Origin: a virus
Direction: 5' to 3' (one strand)
DNA: 33,958 bases
IMG/VR virus record: IMGVR_UViG_3300030103_003310
Location: 1-33,958 of that record
Shown here in pieces: positions 14,601 through 21,567 of the stretch. The notes under the pieces were generated by a model that was not told the DNA's origin, made no database searches, and saw only the letters and a list, made by a program, of their open reading frames with translations. A program made the position numbers and the translations under genes. Each line of letters opens with the position of its first letter. Position 1 is the stretch's first letter.

Positions 14601-16316
14601 TTTTACAGACACAGCAATTTGATTAGCCAGGGCACTTTTATCTTTGCCAATTGCTAATGTTGCGCTATTGTTTGTTATTACAGGCGACTCTCTGTTAAAA
14701 TCATCTAAAAACGCAACGCCCACCTGGTATGTTTTATCAGACTTTACAGACGGCAAACCCGCACTTTTTTCAGCACCTCCCGTGTCAGTTGGGAAAGAAT
14801 CATCCCCAACAATGTTTAAATCAAACGTAGGCTTATCAGACGGTTCGTCATACCCTTCTGTATAGTTGCCATAAACAATTCTATTTGCGATTATTTCTTG
14901 AGCCAATGCTTTTTTAGGCACTGCGTCAAATAATCGAAGCAATTGAGAACTATCCAATAAAGGCCCATCAAGCTCTTTATTTATAATAAATTTATCAAAC
15001 TCTCCGTCGCTAGCAATCGCAGCAAAAGGAGGGTTTTCGCCGATTACATTTGTTGACGCCGCTTTTAATTGCGCTGTTTTAATAACGTATATGTTATTGC
15101 TTTTAGTAGATTTATATAGAACCTCTACAAATTCTACATCTCTCGGGGGTCCAAATGTAGTTAGCCTTTTAGGAAAAGTAAGCTCGATGCGGCGAAGATG
15201 ATTAATCATAGCTTCGTTTTCGGCTTCCATACTTTCGTATTCATAAACCCCGGGTATAAATGCAGGCTCAGTGAAAGGTGCTATGGCTGAATATTCACCG
15301 TCGGTATATTTCCATCTATAAGAAAATCTAGGAAATTCTCTTTTATATATAAACTCAGGCTCTATTATAACGATGCTCCAAGGCACTGCGCTATTAGGAA
15401 TATCGGTAGGAATTGTTATAGGCGTTACTGTTAAAGAACTAGAAGTAACGGCTGTTACATTCGCGGTTACAATATATTTTTCATTTACTCCCTTGTCGTT
15501 CCGTATGGTAGCTCTTAATTCAATATTTTTGTTTTTAAAAACAGGATGTAAAATAGTATCTGTGAAGTTAAGAGTTTGCGATCCGGTTACGGGAAATACT
15601 CCGCCGCTGAAATTGAATGCATTACAAATTATAGGGTCTATTCCCGTGCCGCTAAGTGTGCCGGTAAGTATATCACTGGCATACAATTGCATAAAAGCCG
15701 CCTGCATAGGCGCTTTTTTAATAACATTTATATCTTCTGCTGTAAAAACTATTTGTGCATTAGTTTTTTTACTTAATAAAGTTGTTGTAGCAGTTATGGT
15801 TGCGCTGCTGCCTGTGTTAGTAGGTGACGCTTTAAATGTAGATATATTTATTTTTCTAGGCTCATTGAGGTTGTCGGTAAAAAACAACATGTCATCAATA
15901 ATATTAATACCAGTAATTAAATTATTAGCATTAAAACCTAAAACTTGATCATCACCTGTTCTTATATCAGCAATTATAACAGATATAATAGATGTTGCTT
16001 CGTCGTATTCTAAAATAGCACTCTTGCTGTTGCTGTCTACAACAAACCAATATATTTTGTTATTTTGAGTATCTCTAGTGCCTCCGATGCATTGCGGAGA
16101 GCTTAATCCAAATCCGGCTGTCCATAAATCGCCGTCGGTATTTCTTTTTAACTGCTGAGTATTACCCAAAATAGTTTCAATAGCTCCAACGTCCGAACCT
16201 TCCGATGTTGCAACCTGTATATTGGTAGCATCGAAATATTCGCCGATAGGCAATAGTCTTTCGTCAAGGTCTTGATTCATTCGACCCTTTAAGAACGTGC
16301 GTTTTAATTCAGGCAT
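11685..16316 (-). CDS. Tail nozzle (muzzle/stabilisation) protein
   Basis: The 1543-residue protein opens with the motif LKGRMNQDLDERLLPIGEY (residues 9-27), followed by DATNIQVATSEGSDVGAIE. This N-terminal signature is shared by a widespread family of long podovirus tail-tube end proteins, including crAss-like muzzle or stabilisation proteins. The rest is predicted to be beta-rich, with many Thr/Ser/Gly turns and repeated strand patterns, consistent with a propeller-like or multi-barrel tail component. There is no signal peptide, TM segment or enzymatic motif. It comes three bases after the neck protein of 303 residues and before the internal virion proteins, the usual place of a tail nozzle. 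Family recognition is from the N-terminal motif; the exact position in the virion is inferred. Confidence 0.75.
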   Translation of the reverse strand: MPELKRTFLKGRMNQDLDERLLPIGEYFDATNIQVATSEGSDVGAIETILGNTQQLKRNTDGDLWTAGFGLSSPQCIGGTRDTQNNKIYWFVVDSNSKSAILEYDEATSIISVIIADIRTGDDQVLGFNANNLITGINIIDDMLFFTDNLNEPRKINISTFKASPTNTGSSATITATTTLLSKKTNAQIVFTAEDINVIKKAPMQAAFMQLYASDILTGTLSGTGIDPIICNAFNFSGGVFPVTGSQTLNFTDTILHPVFKNKNIELRATIRNDKGVNEKYIVTANVTAVTSSSLTVTPITIPTDIPNSAVPWSIVIIEPEFIYKREFPRFSYRWKYTDGEYSAIAPFTEPAFIPGVYEYESMEAENEAMINHLRRIELTFPKRLTTFGPPRDVEFVEVLYKSTKSNNIYVIKTAQLKAASTNVIGENPPFAAIASDGEFDKFIINKELDGPLLDSSQLLRLFDAVPKKALAQEIIANRIVYGNYTEGYDEPSDKPTFDLNIVGDDSFPTDTGGAEKSAGLPSVKSDKTYQVGVAFLDDFNRESPVITNNSATLAIGKDKSALANQIAVSVKSAAPSWAKFYKYYIKDNYSTEYNLLLDRFYDAEDGNYWLSFPSAERNKITEKDILVLKKQHGESIPVTLDNEYKVIDIQNSPPESLKLTNLDVLAKALVKPVSSIGVVQAATPKQVRFLGPDRDANEAFFNAANKARGIQFSKPNDGGSSEVNILSKIYKIKSGGVGYDFSASSPHEEYHFLLEEAVNTADQSYLNALSATADRLEIIFHGEDNITKNEYLGRFFVKVEKRASFTQDIIIPSKSDESNVQVIAGTPISAIGGAQSRPPNVVYPSFVEDISADNPLEVSIFVKRKFDALLSAQRLRRSFTDVYQKKKVAQLSFGLGTDTDTSGGSFGGTNPGSSSTDFTLVHGPKSADVNSVKDIYDRAVVGASIRFKDGDNRSDVYTITAIGSEAEKTYSGGQNKYDTKTITLDRNYGGSDIAATRIDGLEILGSSSAQLLTSNPAVFEIKPEKNIDLDIYFEASSAFEIADLNDTKFLDYSNCIAFGNGVESTRIADDFNAPSIGKGVKVSSVLKTDFKEELKGSSMIFSGIVNSRAGVNNSNQFIIAENITKDINPRNGSIQKLYARDGDLLTLCEDKCFQILADKDALFNADGSPQLTASNNVLGQVIPFVGEFGISKNPESFVSYGFRAYFTDKSRGAVLRLSRNGLTEISEQGLSDYFEDKFKATTNPLNGSYDESAGSYNLRVDSEQVSYDEGNQGWCTKLSYQPEFAISLNNNYYSFKSGSMWKHDNTTRANFYGVQGSTDVTVIFNDAPSSIKHYKTVFYEGDSGWTVDLETDVQNGITSGTLDPGLTASLGSNTFKEKEGKYYNFITGDALTWSNALSHSGGTQTGNLDTAEFAIQGIGTMIAGDYSLATVNIAFASDVILPNSLQVNDQFFYVSNSNSKIYKLGKITGVDQSVPSVRVVKQGSDVPAVLPNSGGGDFAFFAKDTIANTSGISGYFNKAKFTNTGTGKNELFAVGTEVFISS

Positions 16317-16319
16317 ATT

Positions 16320-17231
16320 TTAGTGTTTAATCCACTTAGATTGATTTCTTAATACTTGAGCTAGCTCTTGAATTTTAAGATTAGATAAACGAATTTTAGC
16401 ATTATGCTTTGCTGCTTTTAATTCTTTCTTAAAACGAGCTATTTGATATTCTGGAACGTTTGAGCGTGTATTTAATATAGCGTGCGCAACATATTTATAT
16501 ATAGCCTCCTCCGCAAATTTATGCACTTTCATTTGGCCGTCTGTTGCAAGCCCGTCGCTAATGTATTCTAGTAATATTAGTTTGCCCGAAAGATCTGAGC
16601 TAAATCTAATAACACCTGTAATTTCATCAATGTAAAAAACGCCGTTTGCTTGAGTATGCTCCGGCGTAGAGCCATAGCGGTTACCGTATCTAAACAAATC
16701 AAAAAGATCAGCATCTGTTAAATCAGTGCTTTCGTTATCATTGCTTGTAGGCGCAGCTTTAAATCTAGAAAGAATAGCCGCTTCCGCGTTAAGATCATTT
16801 GGGTCAAATACACCCACGTCTGTTCCTGCTGTATCTGAGTTTGCGTCTGTTGGGTCATCAGCAGTTCCTTTTAAAGAAATAGCATTTCCCGTCGCTCTTG
16901 TTGGATAGATTATTCTTTTAACACCGTTGTCATCAACAAACGAAATGTTAACATAGTTTACATAGTCTTGCGGTAATGTGAAAGATAAAGCCGCTCCCAG
17001 TGTAGCCTCTATGGCTTTTGTTGACGGCAAAGTATCAAAGCTTAACTCTTGAATACCTCGCTTAGTATGAAAAAGCACATCAGTCTTTTTGATTTTGCTT
17101 ATAATCTTATTTTCACCCACATAAGCAATCATAAAGTTATTTACAATATCTGATAATGTAATAAATTGATAGCTGCCGTAATTAGCGCTATCATCATAAT
17201 ACCCCTTTGTGGTTTGTGTTAATAATCCCAT
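16320..17231 (-). CDS. Neck/tail adaptor protein
   Basis: The 303-residue protein begins GLLTQTTKGYYDDSANYGSYQFITLSDIVNNFMIAYVGE-like and carries TDVLFHTKRGIQELSFDTLPS and LPQDYVNYVNISFVDDNG segments. These are recurrent in structural proteins of marine podovirus-like phages placed between capsid and tail-nozzle genes. The N-terminal half looks helical with a DUF-type adaptor pattern, the middle beta-rich, and the C-terminus a basic helix (KKELKAAKHNAKIRLSNLKIQ). It is separated by three bases from both neighbours, so the neck and tail genes are tightly linked. A ring or adaptor role below the portal is the likely job; the family is recognised by resemblance only. Confidence 0.6.
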   Translation of the reverse strand: MGLLTQTTKGYYDDSANYGSYQFITLSDIVNNFMIAYVGENKIISKIKKTDVLFHTKRGIQELSFDTLPSTKAIEATLGAALSFTLPQDYVNYVNISFVDDNGVKRIIYPTRATGNAISLKGTADDPTDANSDTAGTDVGVFDPNDLNAEAAILSRFKAAPTSNDNESTDLTDADLFDLFRYGNRYGSTPEHTQANGVFYIDEITGVIRFSSDLSGKLILLEYISDGLATDGQMKVHKFAEEAIYKYVAHAILNTRSNVPEYQIARFKKELKAAKHNAKIRLSNLKIQELAQVLRNQSKWIKH

Positions 17232-17234
17232 TTA

Positions 17235-17942
17235 TTATGCTTTTTCTAATTGAACTTTCTTAATTTCTTCAGAGCCCGCAAAATTAGCTATATCAATTTG
17301 CTTAATAGCAATACCAGCTAATTCTAAAATTTTCATTATTATTTCAGTTTCTTCCGAATCGTGAAGTTCAAAATGAATTGAATTGGTTGAATTATAAAGC
17401 AAGCTGCCGCTAACCTCGGTGCCTGACCAGCTCACGGCTGCGGGTCTTTTAATATATTCTATGTTTACTTTAGGATCTCCGCTTTGGTCTGAGCCGGTAA
17501 ATTCATCGTCTCCCTGTACATCGTATCCGTTAGCTAGCTCTGTATATACTGGAAAGCTATCACTAGGTTTTGTAAGCGGCGATTTATTTACTTGCAAATA
17601 TTCTTTTCTAGTTAGTCTATCTGCGATAACACCATTATATTCTATAGCTGTTAGTCTATAAATATCTGTAGGTTTGTTAAAAGAGCTACTACCGTAAACC
17701 AGCGCTGCAGTTTTTGTAAATATACCAATCTTTTCATTTAAAAGATCAACCATATCTGCATGACCGGTGCTATTGCCGGGCAAACGCAAAAACTGATTAA
17801 GATCATAAAAGTATTGCTCAAATATATCCATTTGGGCCTGGTTAGCATATATGTTAAATTCTTGCGGGGTAACATAACCTCGCTGTTCTTTATTCATTAT
17901 TGCTAATACTCTGGAATAAACAGTGTTTACATCTACACTCAT
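17235..17942 (-). CDS. Neck ring/adaptor protein
   Basis: The 235-residue protein starts MSVDVNTVYSRVLAIMNKEQ and continues with RGYVTPQEFNIYANQAQMDI, FEQYFYDLNQFLR. This is a helical N-terminal pattern common to small structural proteins placed after the capsid gene in Bacteroidota and marine phages. The middle is beta-rich (VYGSSSFNKPTDIYRLTAIE; KVNIEYIKRPAAVSW), followed by a C-terminal helical region (EETEIIMKILELAGIAIKQID), which matches gp4/gp6-like head-tail connector proteins. It is preceded by a 61-base intergenic hairpin and followed three bases later by the second neck protein. Assigned as a connector or ring component by position and secondary-structure pattern. Confidence 0.58.
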   Translation of the reverse strand: MSVDVNTVYSRVLAIMNKEQRGYVTPQEFNIYANQAQMDIFEQYFYDLNQFLRLPGNSTGHADMVDLLNEKIGIFTKTAALVYGSSSFNKPTDIYRLTAIEYNGVIADRLTRKEYLQVNKSPLTKPSDSFPVYTELANGYDVQGDDEFTGSDQSGDPKVNIEYIKRPAAVSWSGTEVSGSLLYNSTNSIHFELHDSEETEIIMKILELAGIAIKQIDIANFAGSEEIKKVQLEKA

Positions 17943-17960
17943 AGTTATTTTTTATTATAT

Positions 17961-17995
17961 AGTAATTAGGCCCCTAAATAAGGAGCCTAACTACT
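17961..17995 (-). other. Long intergenic hairpin without U-tract
   Basis: Read on the minus strand, AGTAGTTAGGCTCC pairs with GGGGCCTAATTACT across a seven-base A/T loop, giving up to 14 pairs including G-T wobbles. It lies between the 283-residue structural gene and the neck ring gene. The bases that follow are A-rich rather than T-rich, so it is not a standard intrinsic terminator. It may stabilise an mRNA 3' end or serve as a processing site. Confidence 0.55.
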
Positions 17996-18003
17996 AATTT
18001 GAC

Positions 18004-18855
18004 TTATAGTCGTTTTTCAATAGTACTCAGTACTTCCATGCCTTCATCTGTTTTAAAGTATGCGGCGAGTGCTGAATACGGATGTTCATCAAATGGCACA
18101 GTCATAAGTTTACGACCTGTAGCACCGTAAGAGAACGTTCGATTATCACTTGATAATTTAATGATACCCGTTTCTGTTGCTCGAATACCTATATTACGTA
18201 AATGTACGTTTTCATCATTCGCTAGTTCTAAGAACAAATAAGGGTTGTTGTTAGCAAATACAAGCAAATCGCGTTTAAGCTCCTTAGAACTCATCTTAGA
18301 TACCTGTGATCCTAGTTCTACGCGCATAATTGCTTCGGCTTGATCAATGTCCATGCTTGCGGCTACATTCATAGCCTCTAAAGCGTCTTCAATGCCTGCA
18401 ACTTCTTGTTCTGCTATAGCAGTTGGGTTATATTCTTTAATTCTACCGTCAAGTGTATATGGATGATAAAGAGATAGTAGCTTTTGCAAAGCAACATTTT
18501 CTTTAGGCACATCTAATACCCCGTCTCTAAATATAATTCTACCCATTGTAACCGGACCTTCTTGCTCGTCTACAAACGGCGATTTTTGATTTGTAGCGTA
18601 TCGCAATTCTCGGTTATATCCTTTTTCTTCATCAAAATAAAGTAAAGGTACTTTTTGGGAATGACGCGTTGGAATAGAATATACCAGCGGTCTTCGTTTT
18701 TTGTTAATTTCGTATAAACGATTACGGAATTCCCATTTTGGCTTGTTAGGCATCGGTGGAGTTTCTTCTGTAAAAGTTACCTTCGGTGCCTCTACTGTAG
18801 GCGTTTCTTTTTTAGCCGGTGCCTTCTTAGCCGGCGTTTTTTTAGCTTGTGCCAT
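18004..18855 (-). CDS. Conserved phage structural protein following the capsid
   Basis: The 283-residue product has a basic, Lys/Ala/Pro-rich N-terminal tail (KKTPAKKAPAKKETP, residues 5-19), reminiscent of histone H1-like tails. A globular region follows, with RPLVYSIPTRHSQKVPLLYF, ATNQKSPFVDEQEGPVTMG and IIFRDGVLDVPKENVALQKL. These conserved blocks occur in proteins next to the capsid gene of several marine phages. The C-terminal half is helical (SKELKRDLLVFANNNPYLFLELAND). The tail suggests contact with DNA or an acidic partner. It is the first gene after the UUCG hairpin terminator that closes the capsid gene, so it is probably expressed at a lower level than the capsid. Role uncertain: head completion or internal head protein. 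Confidence 0.55.
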   Translation of the reverse strand: MAQAKKTPAKKAPAKKETPTVEAPKVTFTEETPPMPNKPKWEFRNRLYEINKKRRPLVYSIPTRHSQKVPLLYFDEEKGYNRELRYATNQKSPFVDEQEGPVTMGRIIFRDGVLDVPKENVALQKLLSLYHPYTLDGRIKEYNPTAIAEQEVAGIEDALEAMNVAASMDIDQAEAIMRVELGSQVSKMSSKELKRDLLVFANNNPYLFLELANDENVHLRNIGIRATETGIIKLSSDNRTFSYGATGRKLMTVPFDEHPYSALAAYFKTDEGMEVLSTIEKRL

Positions 18856-18880
18856 GATATAATATAATTAAATAGAAAAG

Positions 18881-18909
18881 AAATAATGCCCCCGGCCGAA
18901 GCCGAGGAC
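18881..18909 (-). terminator. Intrinsic terminator after the capsid gene, UUCG loop
   Basis: On the minus strand GTCCTCGGC and GCCGGGGGC form a nine-pair stem (two G-T wobbles) closed by the stable tetraloop UUCG at 18888-18909. A T-rich stretch (ATTATTTCTTTTC) follows. It begins 13 bases after the capsid stop codon. Only about 32 bases separate the hairpin from the next ATG, too few for a separate promoter and leader, so some read-through must feed the downstream genes. Confidence 0.8.
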
Positions 18910-18922
18910 AATATTATAAAGC

Positions 18923-20344
18923 TTACTTGAACAATACGAAATTGTTAGCAGCCAATGTACAAAGAGTACGCTCAGACAAGTAATGAACACGCATTACATC
19001 TTCAGCGCTCGTGAAGTTGCCACCAGCAGAACCAGTAACCCAAGACTTCATACGACGATCTTCGTTAGCATTTGCGCGGTAACGCACGTGCAAGAATGGA
19101 CGAGAAATGTTCTGACCCAATGTTTCGTCATATACAGAAGAAGTACCGGCAGGAACCAATACACCTTCGATACCACCAACGAATCCACGAGTTGTAGAAT
19201 CATTCAAGTATTTCCAGTCAGTTTTGTAGAAGTCGTAAGAACCACGACGGAAACCAGAGAAACCTAAGTTCAATGCCATGTTTTCGTCATTTTCAAACAC
19301 ACCGTAAGAAGTACCACCAGCACCGTAAGAGTTCTGAGCAGCTAGCATGTTGTCAATTTCCAAAGACTTAGCGCGATCTAAGAAAAGCATGTTTTCTTCG
19401 ATAGAACCTTGCTTGTCTAATTCAGCCAATAGGTCGTCGAATTGAGAAAGACCACCAGCGCCGTCGAAGTCAGTACCAGAGTACTGGATACCGCGAGACT
19501 CGATAGCAGCAAATAAACCTTCCATACCTTCGAAACCTGCAGCACCTGCAGAACCTGCACCTGAACCACCAGCTTCAGCTTCAATCATAGCCATTTCAAT
19601 GTGATCCATGAAACGTAGACGAGCTTCGCTTTCAGCCTTCATGTACCACAAGTAACCAGAAGCACCAGCTTCAGTAGTAACTTCGATCCAGCCAATCTGA
19701 GCTAGGTTAGAAGCATCAACGTTGTAGTGGTCACGTAGAATGATCGGCTTGTTGCTGAATGTTTTTACATCCGGCTCAACAGCTTGACCAGGAGCAGAAG
19801 ATGCACCAGAGCCTTTAGCGTACTCAGAACCGAAGATAAACATTTTACAACCAGCTACATCACCTGTTCCAAGAGCAGATGCATCAGTAGCACCGTAAAC
19901 TTCGAAACCGAATGTACCAGCAGAAGTATCAACAGACTTAATGCGTCCTTTTACTTCAGCAGTACCTTTAGTAATGATAATTGTTTGACCAACAGCCAAT
20001 AGGCCAGACTGAGTAGCACCACTTACCGCGCCGTCAGCAGCGATTGTAGCACCGTCAGTAGCGTCTTGATCGTCAACGTCTACAGTTACTGTAAACGCAG
20101 CGTGCAAGCGACCTTGCTCAGACCATACAACGCGGTCAGATTGCAAAGGCATTTCTGCACCTACCATAGATAGGAAACCAGAGATAGTACGCTTACCGAA
20201 GCGCTCTACTTCTTTTTCAAGAACTTCCGGTAACTCGAATGAGTTATCAAAGTTCATAGCGCTAAGGGCGATATAGTTTTCGCCAGTAGCTTGCTTGATA
20301 GGACGTGGAGTTACACCACTAGTCCCAATTGTTAATGTTGCCAT
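18923..20344 (-). CDS. Major capsid protein (HK97-type fold predicted)
   Basis: The 473-residue protein follows the acidic scaffold gene and is closed by a strong terminator, the expected position of the major capsid protein. The N-terminus (ALSAMNFDNSFELPEVLEKE, then VERFGKRTISGFLSMVGAEM) fits an N-arm. A beta-rich block (about residues 85-190) may be an inserted accessory domain. It is followed by a long helix region (GYLWYMKAESEARLRFMDHI, spine-helix-like) and a C-terminal beta-rich P-loop-like portion (RPFLHVRYRANANEDRRMKS). The codons are visibly more GC-rich and more uniform than those of neighbouring genes, consistent with very high expression. It has no protease partner next to it, and cleavage is not evident. 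The HK97 fold is inferred from role and pattern rather than from a matched motif. Confidence 0.82.
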   Translation of the reverse strand: MATLTIGTSGVTPRPIKQATGENYIALSAMNFDNSFELPEVLEKEVERFGKRTISGFLSMVGAEMPLQSDRVVWSEQGRLHAAFTVTVDVDDQDATDGATIAADGAVSGATQSGLLAVGQTIIITKGTAEVKGRIKSVDTSAGTFGFEVYGATDASALGTGDVAGCKMFIFGSEYAKGSGASSAPGQAVEPDVKTFSNKPIILRDHYNVDASNLAQIGWIEVTTEAGASGYLWYMKAESEARLRFMDHIEMAMIEAEAGGSGAGSAGAAGFEGMEGLFAAIESRGIQYSGTDFDGAGGLSQFDDLLAELDKQGSIEENMLFLDRAKSLEIDNMLAAQNSYGAGGTSYGVFENDENMALNLGFSGFRRGSYDFYKTDWKYLNDSTTRGFVGGIEGVLVPAGTSSVYDETLGQNISRPFLHVRYRANANEDRRMKSWVTGSAGGNFTSAEDVMRVHYLSERTLCTLAANNFVLFK

Positions 20345-20366
20345 TTTTAATTAAGTTTTAAATGGA

Positions 20367-21530
20367 TTATTTTCTAGTTTTAATCTTAAGCCTAGATCCT
20401 CCTTCACTCGGATTTAATACACGGTATGTGACACCATTCGAAGCTTTGACTTTTTCGTGAACCCCTCTCGGGCCCATATCAACATTCTTCGCTTTAGCTA
20501 CACTATCTTTAAGAGCGTCTGTACGACCTTGCTCATAAAAATGTTGTGCAATTTGGTCCGGGTTCATAGCTGTAAACAAAGATTTGTGGTAACCCTTGGC
20601 ATCAGACATCTCACCGTTTTTATCTAAGAACTTCCCGATAAAGTTATTGATGTCGCCCTGAGTTTCACTAACCTCCTTAGCGTTCTTAACATTAAAGCGA
20701 TACTTTTTTTCACCTACATTAAAATCGAAACCTTCGAATTTATCGGAGAAAACTTTCGCGCTCTCTTGCTGAAAACGTTCAGATTGTCTTTTAGCTACTT
20801 TAGCAGACTCTTGACTTTCCTTATTATAGCGATCAAAAAAATCAATCGCTTTTTGCTGTTCTGGATTTAAGCGTGTATTCGCTTTAATCTCATCATAGTA
20901 TTTATTTTTAAGACCTTCTAAATGGCTCTTAGCTTTTGAAAGCTCTTGTTTTCTTTCAACTTTTTTACGACGTATCTCTTTTTCGTCGTCAATGTCTTCG
21001 TCGTAAGAAAACTTATCATCCATTAAAAAGTTTATATCTTCCGCGTCTAAATCTGGATTAGCCGCTTGATAGTACTCGCGCAATAATGCGTTTTCATTTA
21101 AAGAAGAATAATCTGTATTAAGGCGCACATAATCTTCTAGCGAACCACCTGTTTCATTCATAAAGTCTACAACTTTTTGAATATTTTCAGGTAATTGCTT
21201 TCCCGCTTCTGCTGCTTCAGCAATAGCCTCTTCAACTTCTTCGTGAAGTTCTTCGGCTACTTCTTCAACTTCTTCTTCTGTAATTTCTCTTAGTACAGGC
21301 GCTTCTTCTACCTCTTGCTCTTCAACAACATCTTCAGTGCTGTTACTTTCTCCGGTAGATTCTTCAACTGTTTCTTCGATGTTTTGTTCTTGTACCTCTC
21401 CGCTAGTTTCGGATTCGTCGCGTACAGAAACCTCATCTGTGCTTTGCTCTTGAACGGCATCTTGACTAAAATCTAATTTAACGTCGCCGTCTTCATTATA
21501 ACCAACGACTGGTTTAACTTCTTCACTCAT
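20367..21530 (-). CDS. Capsid scaffolding protein
   Basis: The 387-residue product has an extremely acidic first 110 residues with Glu-Val-Glu-Glu runs. A charged coiled-coil middle (EIRRKKVERKQELSKAKSHL, about residues 180-250) and a basic C-terminus (SEGGSRLKIKTRK) follow. This acid-coil-basic plan, with the gene lying between portal and major capsid genes, is typical of podovirus scaffolds, whose basic C-terminus binds capsid protein and whose acidic parts keep DNA out. There is no hydrophobic core or enzymatic motif. It starts after a 33-base A/T-rich leader that contains the second copy of the 17-base intergenic motif. Role assigned from composition and order. Confidence 0.78.
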   Translation of the reverse strand: MSEEVKPVVGYNEDGDVKLDFSQDAVQEQSTDEVSVRDESETSGEVQEQNIEETVEESTGESNSTEDVVEEQEVEEAPVLREITEEEVEEVAEELHEEVEEAIAEAAEAGKQLPENIQKVVDFMNETGGSLEDYVRLNTDYSSLNENALLREYYQAANPDLDAEDINFLMDDKFSYDEDIDDEKEIRRKKVERKQELSKAKSHLEGLKNKYYDEIKANTRLNPEQQKAIDFFDRYNKESQESAKVAKRQSERFQQESAKVFSDKFEGFDFNVGEKKYRFNVKNAKEVSETQGDINNFIGKFLDKNGEMSDAKGYHKSLFTAMNPDQIAQHFYEQGRTDALKDSVAKAKNVDMGPRGVHEKVKASNGVTYRVLNPSEGGSRLKIKTRK

Positions 21531-21550
21531 GATAAAATATTATATAATTA

Positions 21551-21567
21551 TATACTGTTATTATTAC
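21551..21567 (-). repeat. 17-bp intergenic motif, copy 2
   Basis: This is the exact minus-strand GTAATAATAACAGTATA also present at 11662-11678. Here it overlaps the TAA stop of the portal gene and ends 20 bases before the scaffold ATG. A TATAAT-like string follows it. The placement just upstream of two late genes makes a promoter or processing element possible. Confidence 0.7.
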
